DNA of 64,000 nt. Origin: Candidatus Poribacteria bacterium (GTDB lineage: Bacteria > Poribacteria > WGA-4E > UBA9662). The DNA is taken from the NCBI GenBank assembly GCA_030748495.1, contig JASMLX010000010.1:1-64000 (forward strand), read 5' to 3'. Both the position numbers and the translations under genes were made by a program. The first letter of the stretch is position 1, and each line of letters opens with the position of its first letter. The notes below the pieces were generated by a model, which was given only the letters and a program-made list of their open reading frames with translations, was not told the origin of the DNA and made no database searches. Positions 18,301-26,705 of the stretch are shown here, one piece after another.

Positions 18301-18834
18301 CACGGTCATATTGCGGCAGTGGGCTATGACCTTTACTGCCGGATGTTAGACGATGCAGTTAGGAAACTGAAAGGTGAAAAACTGGTCGAAGAAGTAGAGA
18401 CAAAAATTGACCTACCGGTTGAAGCCTATTTGCCTGACGATTATGTGCCGGATAGTCGCCAAAAAGTTTCACTCTATAAGAAAATTGCAGCGGTCAAAAA
18501 CGAAGGAGATCTATCCGAACTAACTGCAGAACTGAAAGATCGATTTGGAAATGTGCCAGAGCCGGTCGAAATGCTGCTTGAAATAGCTATCCTCAAACAA
18601 CAGTGTCAGCAAATGGGCATTGACAAAATCGCATCGGCAAGAGAAAATATAAAGGTTTTGTTCGATCTTCAAAAAGCGAAGGTTGACCCACAACGTATTA
18701 TTAAACTAATTCGGCAGGATCGACGACTCAGTCTTGAACCACCCGCACAACTGACGATCAATACCAAAGGGCTCAGGGGGAAAAGCCTCATCACTATATT
18801 TCGGAGTGTGTTAGAAAAAATCGAAGCAGCTTAG
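15361..18834 (+). CDS. mfd: Transcription-repair coupling factor Mfd
   Basis: 1157 residues, full length. UvrB-like N-terminal modules are followed by the RNA polymerase interaction domain (VGDYVVHVSHGIGRYEGI, about residue 495), a RecG-like translocase with Walker A GDVGYGKT (645-652) and DEEH (746-749), the TATPIPRTLNMS motif, a helicase C domain with the QLRGRVGR motif VI, and a TRCF C-terminal domain. Mfd pushes stalled RNA polymerase off lesions and recruits UvrA. It lies immediately upstream of the parvulin genes, an arrangement also seen next to surA-like genes in other diderms. Confidence 0.98.
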   Translation: MRNRIPESEPYKAFRSCFETSRQFWLRGIHGSSISFFIKSLLQDQPDNPLLIVLPSQQEARKLVFDLEASAVQGAHVFPSWQNFIFDGVSPPKKVAVERLICLQKLFQPTGEPPVVVAISIRALLQGLTPKSVLEPTFRTFLMGDEVDPQQMIGNLLDCGYQPADMVETKGTFSYRGNILDLYPMTAEYPLRFDFFGDEIEAIRTFDIGTQRSIQTLERATLSPASETIFSPEVIDYWHTFATVAKQTYTSPRYQEAISEITEKVEGWQNYDQSTDILDGIEGLHPKLYPDLDRLYDYFPPQTSILLVEPNWIAHEAKQTLTQLETVFQKKQDLDQFMVNPSEVFADYQQVLGNLKNFNLIQMALSPPPAELSDQTQFFDFNFSAPDLQRGNYQGNIEQLKKWTEQGFQIDVYCENETSVKRMTRILEDRELPWLGLELEVGGLSQGFVSQDQQWAVVSDHEIFGQNRNPILGRQQKPARQQGVPILSMIDLQVGDYVVHVSHGIGRYEGIQRLEVDGRPQDFLIIKYQDENTLYVPTYQIDLVQKYIGGRDEDYKPRVDQLGGTTWRRTKAKARASIEKMAAELLQLYAIRESSQGVTFPADSPWQQEFEALFPYRETPDQLTAIEDIKADMERAQPMDRLICGDVGYGKTEVAMRAAFKSAAAGKQVAVLVPTTVLCLQHLTTFTKRFQEFPINIEMLSRLRTEKENKRVKEGLRRGSVDIVVGTHSLLQKSVQFHDLGLLIVDEEHRFGVKHKEQIKQMKQTIDVLTLTATPIPRTLNMSMVGMRDLSLINTPPESRLPIETYVMEYNTDIVRDSILQEIDRGGQVFFVHNRVQTILSIASSIQRLVPQARCAVGHGQMPERQLEKIILDFMDHQYDILVCTTIIESGIDIPNVNTILINRADALGLAQLYQLRGRVGRDRYQAYGYLFYPAEKAITEGAQKRLRVIEEFTDLGSGFKIALRDLEIRGAGDILGQEQHGHIAAVGYDLYCRMLDDAVRKLKGEKLVEEVETKIDLPVEAYLPDDYVPDSRQKVSLYKKIAAVKNEGDLSELTAELKDRFGNVPEPVEMLLEIAILKQQCQQMGIDKIASARENIKVLFDLQKAKVDPQRIIKLIRQDRRLSLEPPAQLTINTKGLRGKSLITIFRSVLEKIEAA

Positions 18835-18931
18835 TGTTAAGGCCTGGTCTAATTTGGCGTGTTAAGATTAGCCAAACATCAGGGCTTAAAACTTTGAAGA
18901 ATCAACTAAATTAACTAAAAGGAGAAACTGT

Positions 18932-20209
18932 TTGAAACGCATTTTTAATGTTAGCTATATCTCTAGTGGTTGGGAATTTCAGAAAAAGTGGATCAGTCCA
19001 CTTCTTTTTATCTTAACTATTATCCTGGCGTTGCCGGTAGCAGAGTCGAAAATTGTACCAATCCAGTCTTTTCATCAAACCAAAACGGTAGCCATTCAAT
19101 CTGGTGATACACTTTGGAATCTAGCCGGTAAATATTATGGCCAGGGGCAACAGTGGCGACTATTTCGAAAAGACAATCGCTTTACCAATCCCAATTTAAT
19201 TTATCCAGGTGACAACCTCCGGGTTCGTCTAAATGCACCAATCGGCTCTGGATCAACAATCCCGCTGCCTATTGGAACTTTCCCTGTAATATTCAGTGCT
19301 ACTAAATCTGTTGATGCGGCAATACTAGAATACGAGTGGGACGGGAAAAAATACCAGATGACCAACTCCGAATTTGTCACAGCCTTTCAAGATCTACCTG
19401 GTTATCGGCAGGAAAATTACGACAGTGAAGAGGGCAGAGTGGAGTACCTGCAAGAACTCTTGAGTGAGAAGTTAAAACTATTAGCAGCAGAATCAGCAGG
19501 ATTCCACGAAGATGAAGATCTACTGCACAAGGCAGAAGACTATCGAAATCAACTGTTGGTAGAGAGGTTAACAGAAGTTGAAGTGGATGAAAAAGTTGCC
19601 TATACCGACCAAGAGTTAATGGACTACTACGAAGCCCACAAAGAGGAGTATGTAGAAGAAGAGACGGTTCGTGCTACCTGCGTTTCCCTTTTAGATGAAA
19701 ATAAGGCTGAAGAAGCTTATGCTATGTTCCAGGAAGGCAGCGAGATTACCGAGATTGCCGAGAAGTTTAAGAACGATCTTCGTGGGCCCGGAGACGGGAG
19801 CTCCGATCCAGGTAATACAGGATTCTTTACCAGAGATGCTAGTGAAAACTGGATGCCGTTTGTCGATGCAATATTCGACATGGAAATAGGTGGGGTAACG
19901 GAAGAACAGATGGAACTCGATATCGGAGATGATGTCTATTACTTGATCTTCCGCAAAGAAGAGCAAAAACCATCCCGACAGGAAACCTTTGACGAAGTGA
20001 AAGATAATATTGTCACCGTTATTGAGCAACAGAAAAAGCGGGAGCGGATTCTGTCTTGGGTCGATGAAGTGACCAGAGAAGGAAAGTTGAAACTCTATCC
20101 AGAGTTAATTCCGGTGCCGGAAAAACCGACGGAAGAAGAGGCCACTGAAGAAACCGATGGTGAAGACGCAGACCAAGCAGAAGAAACTTCTAAGGAGGAA
20201 ACAGAATGA
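18932..20209 (+). CDS. LysM plus parvulin-type prolyl isomerase, secreted
   Basis: 425 residues. The start is TTG 18932, selected by the strong AAAAGGAGAAA site just before it. An N-terminal hydrophobic helix (about 25-45) is followed by a LysM peptidoglycan-binding domain (SGDTLWNLAGKYYGQ ... NPNLIYPGDNLRV, about residues 58-105). A SurA-type helical chaperone region and a parvulin fold follow (GNTGFFTRDASENWMPF, FDMEIGGV). The tail is Glu/Thr-rich. The design suggests a foldase held on the cell wall. It overlaps the next gene by 4 nt and is clearly paralogous to it. Confidence 0.88.
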   Translation: MKRIFNVSYISSGWEFQKKWISPLLFILTIILALPVAESKIVPIQSFHQTKTVAIQSGDTLWNLAGKYYGQGQQWRLFRKDNRFTNPNLIYPGDNLRVRLNAPIGSGSTIPLPIGTFPVIFSATKSVDAAILEYEWDGKKYQMTNSEFVTAFQDLPGYRQENYDSEEGRVEYLQELLSEKLKLLAAESAGFHEDEDLLHKAEDYRNQLLVERLTEVEVDEKVAYTDQELMDYYEAHKEEYVEEETVRATCVSLLDENKAEEAYAMFQEGSEITEIAEKFKNDLRGPGDGSSDPGNTGFFTRDASENWMPFVDAIFDMEIGGVTEEQMELDIGDDVYYLIFRKEEQKPSRQETFDEVKDNIVTVIEQQKKRERILSWVDEVTREGKLKLYPELIPVPEKPTEEEATEETDGEDADQAEETSKEETE

Positions 20210-21219
20210 AGAATTGTCTCAACCATGCCTTTTGTTGGTACCTATTGCTAATTCTGTCGGTGACGCTATCCGGTTGTGGCGGTAAGGCCAATGCCGTTGA
20301 GGGAACCGTAATTGCAGAGTTTGAGTGGAAAGGTAAGCACCAGATTACGCTAGAGGAGATGATGCAAGAAATTAGCGAACTGCCAGAATACAAGCAGACA
20401 CAATACTCAGAAACTAAAGAGGGGTTGGAAGAGTATATGACGCTAATGGCAGAAAGCCGGCTGATCTTAATGATGGCGAAGGAACAAGATCTCGACCAAG
20501 ACGGAAAGATCCAAAAGAAGGTGCAGGAGTATTTGCATGAGCTGATGGTCGAGAAAATCACCGGTATCGAAGTTGAGCAGAAAGTCAAGCCGACAGAGTC
20601 CGATTTTAAGGCATACTATGAAGCTAATAAAAGTGAATACGTCAGCCCGGAGCAGGTCCGTGTTACCTGTGTCGCTGTTTCCAACAAAGAGACAGCTGAA
20701 AAAGCCTTAACCGAGATTCACCAAGATGGTCGAGATATTACTGAGATCGCCAAGGAATTGTCGGAAAAGGGCGAATTAGAAGGGCCTGGATCAGACCCAA
20801 ATTCACCGGGTGACACCGGCTTTTTCTCTCGCGACAGTTTTTCTGGAGTCGTAAAACCGTTTGTAGATCTAGCTTTTGATCTACAAATTGGTGAAATAAA
20901 TAAGGAGATCATCGAAGTCGATGTACAGGGTACTGAATACTACATGATCTTTCGGAAAGAAGAGTACCAGGAAGAGCGACAAAAACCGTACGAGGAGGTC
21001 AAGGACGACGTTTCTTACGCAGCGGAAGAGAAGTTACGTGAAGATTTGACAAAAGCATGGTTGGAGGGGTTAAAACAAAAGGCGGCCGTTCAGGTCTTTG
21101 CCGATCGGATAGACCTGCCATCAACTGAGGAGGAGTTAGAGGATACAACTGATACCAATGAGGATTCAGCCATCACTGCTCCCGAATCTGACGAGCCTGA
21201 CTCGGTAGACGAAGAGTAA
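20206..21219 (+). CDS. Parvulin-type prolyl isomerase, lipoprotein
   Basis: 337 residues. The lipobox LSGC (Cys near residue 24) is followed by a helical chaperone-like region and a parvulin domain (SPGDTGFFSRDSFSG, VKPFVDLAFDLQIGEI, YYMIFRKEE), then an acidic low-complexity tail. The VRVTCVAV and DITEIAKE blocks match the upstream protein closely, so the two arose by tandem duplication, this copy exchanging the LysM anchor for a lipid anchor. ATG overlaps the previous stop (ATGA). Confidence 0.88.
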   Translation: MKNCLNHAFCWYLLLILSVTLSGCGGKANAVEGTVIAEFEWKGKHQITLEEMMQEISELPEYKQTQYSETKEGLEEYMTLMAESRLILMMAKEQDLDQDGKIQKKVQEYLHELMVEKITGIEVEQKVKPTESDFKAYYEANKSEYVSPEQVRVTCVAVSNKETAEKALTEIHQDGRDITEIAKELSEKGELEGPGSDPNSPGDTGFFSRDSFSGVVKPFVDLAFDLQIGEINKEIIEVDVQGTEYYMIFRKEEYQEERQKPYEEVKDDVSYAAEEKLREDLTKAWLEGLKQKAAVQVFADRIDLPSTEEELEDTTDTNEDSAITAPESDEPDSVDEE

Positions 21220-21232
21220 TATTCTGACCAAC

Positions 21233-21270
21233 ATGGTGTCACCGGAGGATTTCTGCCGGTGACACCATTT
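21233..21270 (+). terminator. Hairpin between the parvulin and surA
   Basis: A perfect 13-bp stem (21233-21245 with 21256-21268) with a 10-nt loop and only a short T run. It overlaps the surA leader and may be a partial terminator or attenuator that lowers surA-lptD expression relative to the upstream parvulins. Confidence 0.65.
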
Positions 21271-21284
21271 GTTCCAAGATCAAG

Positions 21285-22709
21285 ATGAAGTATAAATTTA
21301 AATCCCTATTTCGTTTTCGACACAATACTAGCGTTTGTATTATCGTACTTTTCTGCCTCTCATTGGTGGGCTTACGACTTGGCTTAGTCTCAACCGAAGC
21401 CAAAACCTTTGATCGGATTATCGCCCAGGTCAACAACGAGATTATCACCGAATGGGAGTTAACAACGCTAGTGAAACAGAGATCGATGGAACTACAACGA
21501 GCCTATGGAGTAAGCCGTGAAGAGGCAATCCGTCAAGCCGAACAAGACCGACCACAACTACTGGATCAATACATTCGTCAGTTACTGCTAGTTGAGACAG
21601 CTTTAACGCTGAAAGATCAGATACAGGTAACGGAACAAGAGGTCGATCAACGGGTTAACTCATTTAAAGAGAGTGCCGGTGTTAAAACCGAAGTTGACTT
21701 TCTCGAACAGTTGAAACGAGAGGGATTCTCATTTCCGGCTTTTCGTGAACAGACCAAGCGGAACCTGATGGCTGAACAATTGATTATGAAACGGGTCTTG
21801 CCCAAGCTACAGGTTCGGGATCAGGAGATTCAAGACTTCTTTGAAAAGAACCGAGATCAATTTCCAAATAAAACCGATGAGGTTCATCTGAAACATATTT
21901 TTGTGCTGTTTCAGCCAACGTTGGAGGATTTTGAAATTTCACGACAGAAGGTCGAAGATGCCATTGCTGACTTAACGTTAGGAGATGACTTTGAAGAGGT
22001 TGCAGTTCGAATGGTAAGTCCTTCCCGGATTCGCCACGAAAAGGCGCTCGGAAAATTAATTATTCTCCCATTGGATGAGGTCGAGAACCTGTCCCGGATC
22101 TTTCAAGATACTCTATCTAATCTCAGTTCTGGTCAAATTAGTTCGCCGGTAAAATCACCGGAAGGCTACTATGTTTTCAGAGTTGAAGAAAAGAGTGATC
22201 AACAAATATCTTTCCAATATTTTGTAGTTCCGTTCGAGATCGGTCAGACAGCTAGAGCAAAAGCTCAGGAACAGGTCAACCAAATGGCCAAAAAACTCGA
22301 TCAAGGTACAAGTTTTGACCAAGTGCTTCAAACGCATCGTCAGGTTTCATCTACTGACAATGAGTCAGATAAAGATGGTAAGCGAAGGGGAGGCGATTTA
22401 GGGTTTCAGCCTTTGTCCAGCCTATCACCTGAGATCCAAAAAGTTGTGAAAGTACTAGAGGTTGGCGTTCATAGCCAACCTGTTGAAACCCCCTCAGGGA
22501 TTCATATTTTTACGGTTGTAGATCGACAAGCTAGCGAATTAACGAAGGAGGAGAAAGAGCAGATAAACTTGTACCTGAAGGATCAGAAATTTCAGAAAGA
22601 GTGGAAAGTTTATACGGATCTGCTGATTGAACACGCCTTCATCAAATATTTCGACCCGCAACTGATCGCCCAGTCAGGAGTTAACGAGGTTGGCTCTGTT
22701 AACGAATGA
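21285..22709 (+). CDS. surA: SurA-type periplasmic chaperone/prolyl isomerase
   Basis: 474 residues. Signal peptide, then the SurA N-domain (FDRIIAQVNNEIITEWEL, helical to about 190) and two parvulin domains: the first about 200-305 (HLKHIFVLFQP, GQISSPVKSPEGYYVFRV), the second about 306-425 (RRGGDLGF, GVHSQPVETPSGIHIF). It delivers unfolded outer-membrane proteins to the BAM machine. The stop overlaps the lptD-like start (ATGA), so chaperone and client are translated together. In E. coli the two are also neighbours but in the order lptD-surA. Confidence 0.93.
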   Translation: MKYKFKSLFRFRHNTSVCIIVLFCLSLVGLRLGLVSTEAKTFDRIIAQVNNEIITEWELTTLVKQRSMELQRAYGVSREEAIRQAEQDRPQLLDQYIRQLLLVETALTLKDQIQVTEQEVDQRVNSFKESAGVKTEVDFLEQLKREGFSFPAFREQTKRNLMAEQLIMKRVLPKLQVRDQEIQDFFEKNRDQFPNKTDEVHLKHIFVLFQPTLEDFEISRQKVEDAIADLTLGDDFEEVAVRMVSPSRIRHEKALGKLIILPLDEVENLSRIFQDTLSNLSSGQISSPVKSPEGYYVFRVEEKSDQQISFQYFVVPFEIGQTARAKAQEQVNQMAKKLDQGTSFDQVLQTHRQVSSTDNESDKDGKRRGGDLGFQPLSSLSPEIQKVVKVLEVGVHSQPVETPSGIHIFTVVDRQASELTKEEKEQINLYLKDQKFQKEWKVYTDLLIEHAFIKYFDPQLIAQSGVNEVGSVNE

Positions 22710-25700
22710 CCCACCCTACCTGTCAGACGGCTCTCCTGCAGCGTCCTGAAGGCCTTCAGAAACTTGTAGGTTTTATCCTCTTTAGCTTAATTCTAAACTT
22801 TGCTTTCCTTCGCCTCCCGTCTGCTCAGGAAATGCCATCTGAGCAGACAACCCCTACTGTATCGACAGAAACTTCTGATTCAACTGATTCAGCAACTGTT
22901 CCAAACTCAGCAGATTCTGCGCCGGTAGATGCCTCTGTTTTTGCAGGTGACCTACCGGTTGCGAGGTCTGATCGACTGATGCCGGAACAGTCAGAACCGG
23001 AAGAAGACAAAGTTATCGGTAAGGGGGACGACCTATTTCTCCAAGGTAATTTAGTTCAGATCCACGGAAATGCGCTAGTCAAAGCAGAAGGAATGACCTT
23101 ATATGCAGATCATATTTGGGCAGACTTTGATCAAAATCTACTACGCGCCTCTGGCAATGTTCGGTTGATTTCTGGTGAAGAACACACCTATTCCGATGAA
23201 CTTCTCTTTAATCTGGAAACTAAAAAAGGCATCATCCGTCAGGGTTTCACCTATAGTGATCCCTGGTATTATCGAGGAACTGAGATCTTTAAAACTGAGG
23301 ACAATGAGTCTTATATTCGCAAAGGATCATTGACTACTTGTTCACTCAAGCAACCTCACTACTACTTTAGTAGTTCTGAAATTATCGTTAAGGTTAATAA
23401 AGAACTCATCGCTAAGCACGTGATTCTCAAGATTGGCGGGGTTCCGTTGTTCTATATTCCAGCCTACCGTCGTGATCTGCGTCAGGACAAATTAGCCAAG
23501 ATAATTGTTCGGTTGGGCACAGACAGTTACCAAGGGCCGTTTATGAGCATTGAATTGCCGTTGTCCCGAAAACGTCGTTTGGACGCTCGCCTGCTGTTCG
23601 ACCAAACCTCGAGACGAGGGCGAGGAGGTGGGGCCGATGGATCGTATCTAATTAACGACACCCAATACAATGAGATCTATATTCCGGTCTTTCAGGATGC
23701 AACTCCCAGCGAACGAAAAAAGTTGGAAGGACTGGCAACGGAAATTAAAGAGAAACTAGATGGTGACTATGATCTCTACAAACTGAAAGAGGTCTACCTC
23801 GAATATCGCTTAGAGGAGGCTGATTTTTTACGTGCCAAAGAGACAGTAGCGCAGGTCTATGAAGAACTGCAGTCAAAATCAAAGTCTGGAGAAGAGGAGG
23901 TACCAGTCCATACATCTTCTCCGGTAACAGAATCAGCTTTCAGCCAAGCGGCACAAGACCACTCCGACCATCAAGAAACCAAGTATTATGGCGGTAACAT
24001 GGGTTACATTGTACGAGGGGAAGTTGACGTTGAAGGTAAGCCGAGGCTTAATCCGGTGCTGGAGGATGTTATCTTTGCAATGGAAGCAGGCCAAATTAGC
24101 CCAATACTGCAAACAGAGTTTGCGTATCATATTTTTAGAGTGGACCACATCTTGGAGGTTTATGGACAAAAAGAGATTAAACTCCGCCGGATTGATGTGG
24201 CGGTGAGTCCAACCGATAAGACTAAGGAGCAAATTCGAGAACTAGCCGAGACGATTCAGGGGAGGACCACAGCCGGCGAATCAGTAACATCTCTGATAGC
24301 AGAACATAAGGAAGCTATTCTGAGAGATGTTAACGCCGGCCAGTGGTTATCACTCAACGAAATGGACGACCGTTGGCAGTACTCAGTTCGTCGATTGGAG
24401 GAAGCGGGTGAAGTAACAACCACTGTTATGACCGACCGGGGTGTTCATATTTTCCAATTAGTGGAAAAACAACCGACACCAACGTTTACCCAATTGGCAA
24501 CGGAGTTTGAGGCGCAACACGGTGATTGGCTACGGGAAGAATATGAACGCCGTAAGCCGAAGGAAGAGAAAAAGTCGCAGAGTTTTTTAATGAGTGAGAG
24601 TAGTGAAGAGACTGAACTAAATCGCAAAAAAAGGAAATCGAAGAAGAGTAGATCCGAGGATAGGGACGGTACTCCCAGTGGCGAAGACTCCATTGATGAA
24701 GCGAATCGACCTTTAGAGATCTTCCAGCAACATAACTTTCAAGGTAGTTGGCAGAATGAGCGTGAGGTAGCGCGTCAAGCACGTCAACTGAATCGTGGTG
24801 AAACCAGCGATCTCATTCAGAGTAAGGCCGGCTACCACCTAATCGATGTGAATAAAAAACGCACCTACCGTGGAGACCTATATCTGTACGGCAACGATCA
24901 ATTCTCCTATTCTCGTAAGGATGCGATGAAGATCGGGCAACAGTATGTGATGCGCTGGGGACACTATCACAGCATTTATACTCCTTGGGACAACCCGGAA
25001 GAAGGTCGAAAACCGTTAAACTTTATGGGGCGAGTGGAATGGCAGGCCCGTTACTACGGTGAAGGGTATGGCACTTCGGAGTCGAGTGTCAATTCATTCG
25101 GGGTACTGACCTGGGGTTCCGCCTTTTCAGCATTGGATGATATGGATCGAGATGAGGATGGGAATTTACGATTTTCAACCAAGACTATCGGCGAATTTCT
25201 GGGGCGTTTACAGTTCAGTCATGTCTATGATTTAATCGAGAGTGATTCCTACACCCTTCAGAAATTACCAGAATTATCTATCCAATTCTCCCGTATGCGA
25301 ATGAGTAATTTACCGCTGTTAAAAACCCTCAACGAAGGAATGGTTAAAATTGCTGAGAAGACGAAAACAGAAATCCCACTTTTGTCTCTGCTTGCTTTTC
25401 CAACCTTAGAGGACACGTCGTTTGATTTAGATATGGATCTGGGTAATTTCTACCGGCAGAAATACGAACAGGAAAACAATGTTTATCTTAAAACCAGTGT
25501 TCTTGGCTTCGATATTCAAAAGCAGTCGACGTTAAAGGTCTCGCCCACTCGTGAGGTTCGGTTGGATGTCGGGTTTGATTCCGACGTTGTTTGGCACGAC
25601 CGAGATCGTGACGGAAATAAAAATGTTATGCGGGGTGTGTACGGTTTTAATACAGATGCTCGGAACATCCTGTTTCGCATTTACGACATTAGCTGGATCC

Positions 25701-26527
25701 CCGGTGCACGCCGTCTACGACACCAGATTAACTCTGGTGTCTTTTTCAATTACCAGCCTGCCGTCGATCGCGACGAAAATAGCCGCTTGTACCCATTTGG
25801 TCCTAGCACCTATTTTTACGAACGGAAAGATATAACCTACGAACTGGAAACCAGCATTGAGATCAAAACTCGAAAACACCGTTCAGCACTCAGATTATTC
25901 GATTTTCGGACACAACTTCGGGGCGACTTTACCGAATATGCAGCCGAGAACAATCGAACTTACGACTATATTGAAAGTGACATTACAATCACACCGTTAC
26001 CCAGCCGTAATATGAGCATTATTATGCGAGCTACGCACGATCCTAATATCTCGGAAATCGATGGGAAACGATTTAAACAGGTTGGATTCCGCTCCAATTT
26101 CAGTTATCGACGTGACAAGTGGAACCTAACTTTCGGTAATTCGTTCAGTAAACGAACCAAGTACGCTTCACGGCGGATTAATAGCAGTTTCCAGTTTCGA
26201 CCGAGTTCGCTGTTTGAAATCGACTTTAGCGCTGACTACGATTGGATTGAGAAGCAATTTTATTCGCAAAGCCTAACGGTTCGGCGCAATCTCCACGATT
26301 GGGATCTGCGCTTATCCTGGCACAGGATCGGTATTAAACGACCACCAAATTACGACAATGTCCGTCAGGACTTCACTTTTCAGATCAACTTAATTGCAGA
26401 TCCAACGGCTTCGGTTGGATTGGGCTACGATGCAGTCACGGAGACTTGGGGCTTCCGTAGCCTGCCGGTAGGTGTTCCGTACAACGCCTTTGGCGTCGGT
26501 AATGCAATGAGTAGATCCTACTTCTAG
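22706..26527 (+). CDS. lptD: LptD-like LPS translocon with inserted parvulin modules
   Basis: 1273 residues. Signal peptide and a Ser/Thr-rich linker (about 40-95), then an LptA/OstA-type jelly-roll (LVQIHGNALVKAEGMTLYADHI, about 110-200) and the LptD hallmark SLTTCSLKQPHYYF ... VPLFYIPAYRR. At about residue 317 the LptD sequence breaks off. Roughly 400 residues follow that hold two parvulin-like units (352-485 with YYGGNMGYIVRG, GQISPILQTEFAYHIFRV; 490-590 with GVHIFQLVE), a charged Lys/Glu/Ser linker, and a third partial unit (GETSDLIQSKAGYHLIDV). From about 720 the beta-barrel domain resumes (YRGDLYLYGNDQ) and runs to the end, closing on Tyr-Phe. LptD inserts LPS in the outer leaflet. The order surA-lptD and the ATGA overlap support the call. 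Confidence 0.88.
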   Translation: MTHPTCQTALLQRPEGLQKLVGFILFSLILNFAFLRLPSAQEMPSEQTTPTVSTETSDSTDSATVPNSADSAPVDASVFAGDLPVARSDRLMPEQSEPEEDKVIGKGDDLFLQGNLVQIHGNALVKAEGMTLYADHIWADFDQNLLRASGNVRLISGEEHTYSDELLFNLETKKGIIRQGFTYSDPWYYRGTEIFKTEDNESYIRKGSLTTCSLKQPHYYFSSSEIIVKVNKELIAKHVILKIGGVPLFYIPAYRRDLRQDKLAKIIVRLGTDSYQGPFMSIELPLSRKRRLDARLLFDQTSRRGRGGGADGSYLINDTQYNEIYIPVFQDATPSERKKLEGLATEIKEKLDGDYDLYKLKEVYLEYRLEEADFLRAKETVAQVYEELQSKSKSGEEEVPVHTSSPVTESAFSQAAQDHSDHQETKYYGGNMGYIVRGEVDVEGKPRLNPVLEDVIFAMEAGQISPILQTEFAYHIFRVDHILEVYGQKEIKLRRIDVAVSPTDKTKEQIRELAETIQGRTTAGESVTSLIAEHKEAILRDVNAGQWLSLNEMDDRWQYSVRRLEEAGEVTTTVMTDRGVHIFQLVEKQPTPTFTQLATEFEAQHGDWLREEYERRKPKEEKKSQSFLMSESSEETELNRKKRKSKKSRSEDRDGTPSGEDSIDEANRPLEIFQQHNFQGSWQNEREVARQARQLNRGETSDLIQSKAGYHLIDVNKKRTYRGDLYLYGNDQFSYSRKDAMKIGQQYVMRWGHYHSIYTPWDNPEEGRKPLNFMGRVEWQARYYGEGYGTSESSVNSFGVLTWGSAFSALDDMDRDEDGNLRFSTKTIGEFLGRLQFSHVYDLIESDSYTLQKLPELSIQFSRMRMSNLPLLKTLNEGMVKIAEKTKTEIPLLSLLAFPTLEDTSFDLDMDLGNFYRQKYEQENNVYLKTSVLGFDIQKQSTLKVSPTREVRLDVGFDSDVVWHDRDRDGNKNVMRGVYGFNTDARNILFRIYDISWIPGARRLRHQINSGVFFNYQPAVDRDENSRLYPFGPSTYFYERKDITYELETSIEIKTRKHRSALRLFDFRTQLRGDFTEYAAENNRTYDYIESDITITPLPSRNMSIIMRATHDPNISEIDGKRFKQVGFRSNFSYRRDKWNLTFGNSFSKRTKYASRRINSSFQFRPSSLFEIDFSADYDWIEKQFYSQSLTVRRNLHDWDLRLSWHRIGIKRPPNYDNVRQDFTFQINLIADPTASVGLGYDAVTETWGFRSLPVGVPYNAFGVGNAMSRSYF

Positions 26528-26705
26528 GTTACAGGTCTGGAATAGGAGTGAAAGTTTAAGGTTGCTAACATCAACCAAACGATTAATCTTACGTCTAAAA
26601 CAGGTCGAAATATCTCATAAGATTACGAAGATACGATCTAGTAAACTTCTGGAAAATCCTGCAAGATTAGTAGCAGATTATCACAATTAGATCAGAGTAG
26701 CATTC

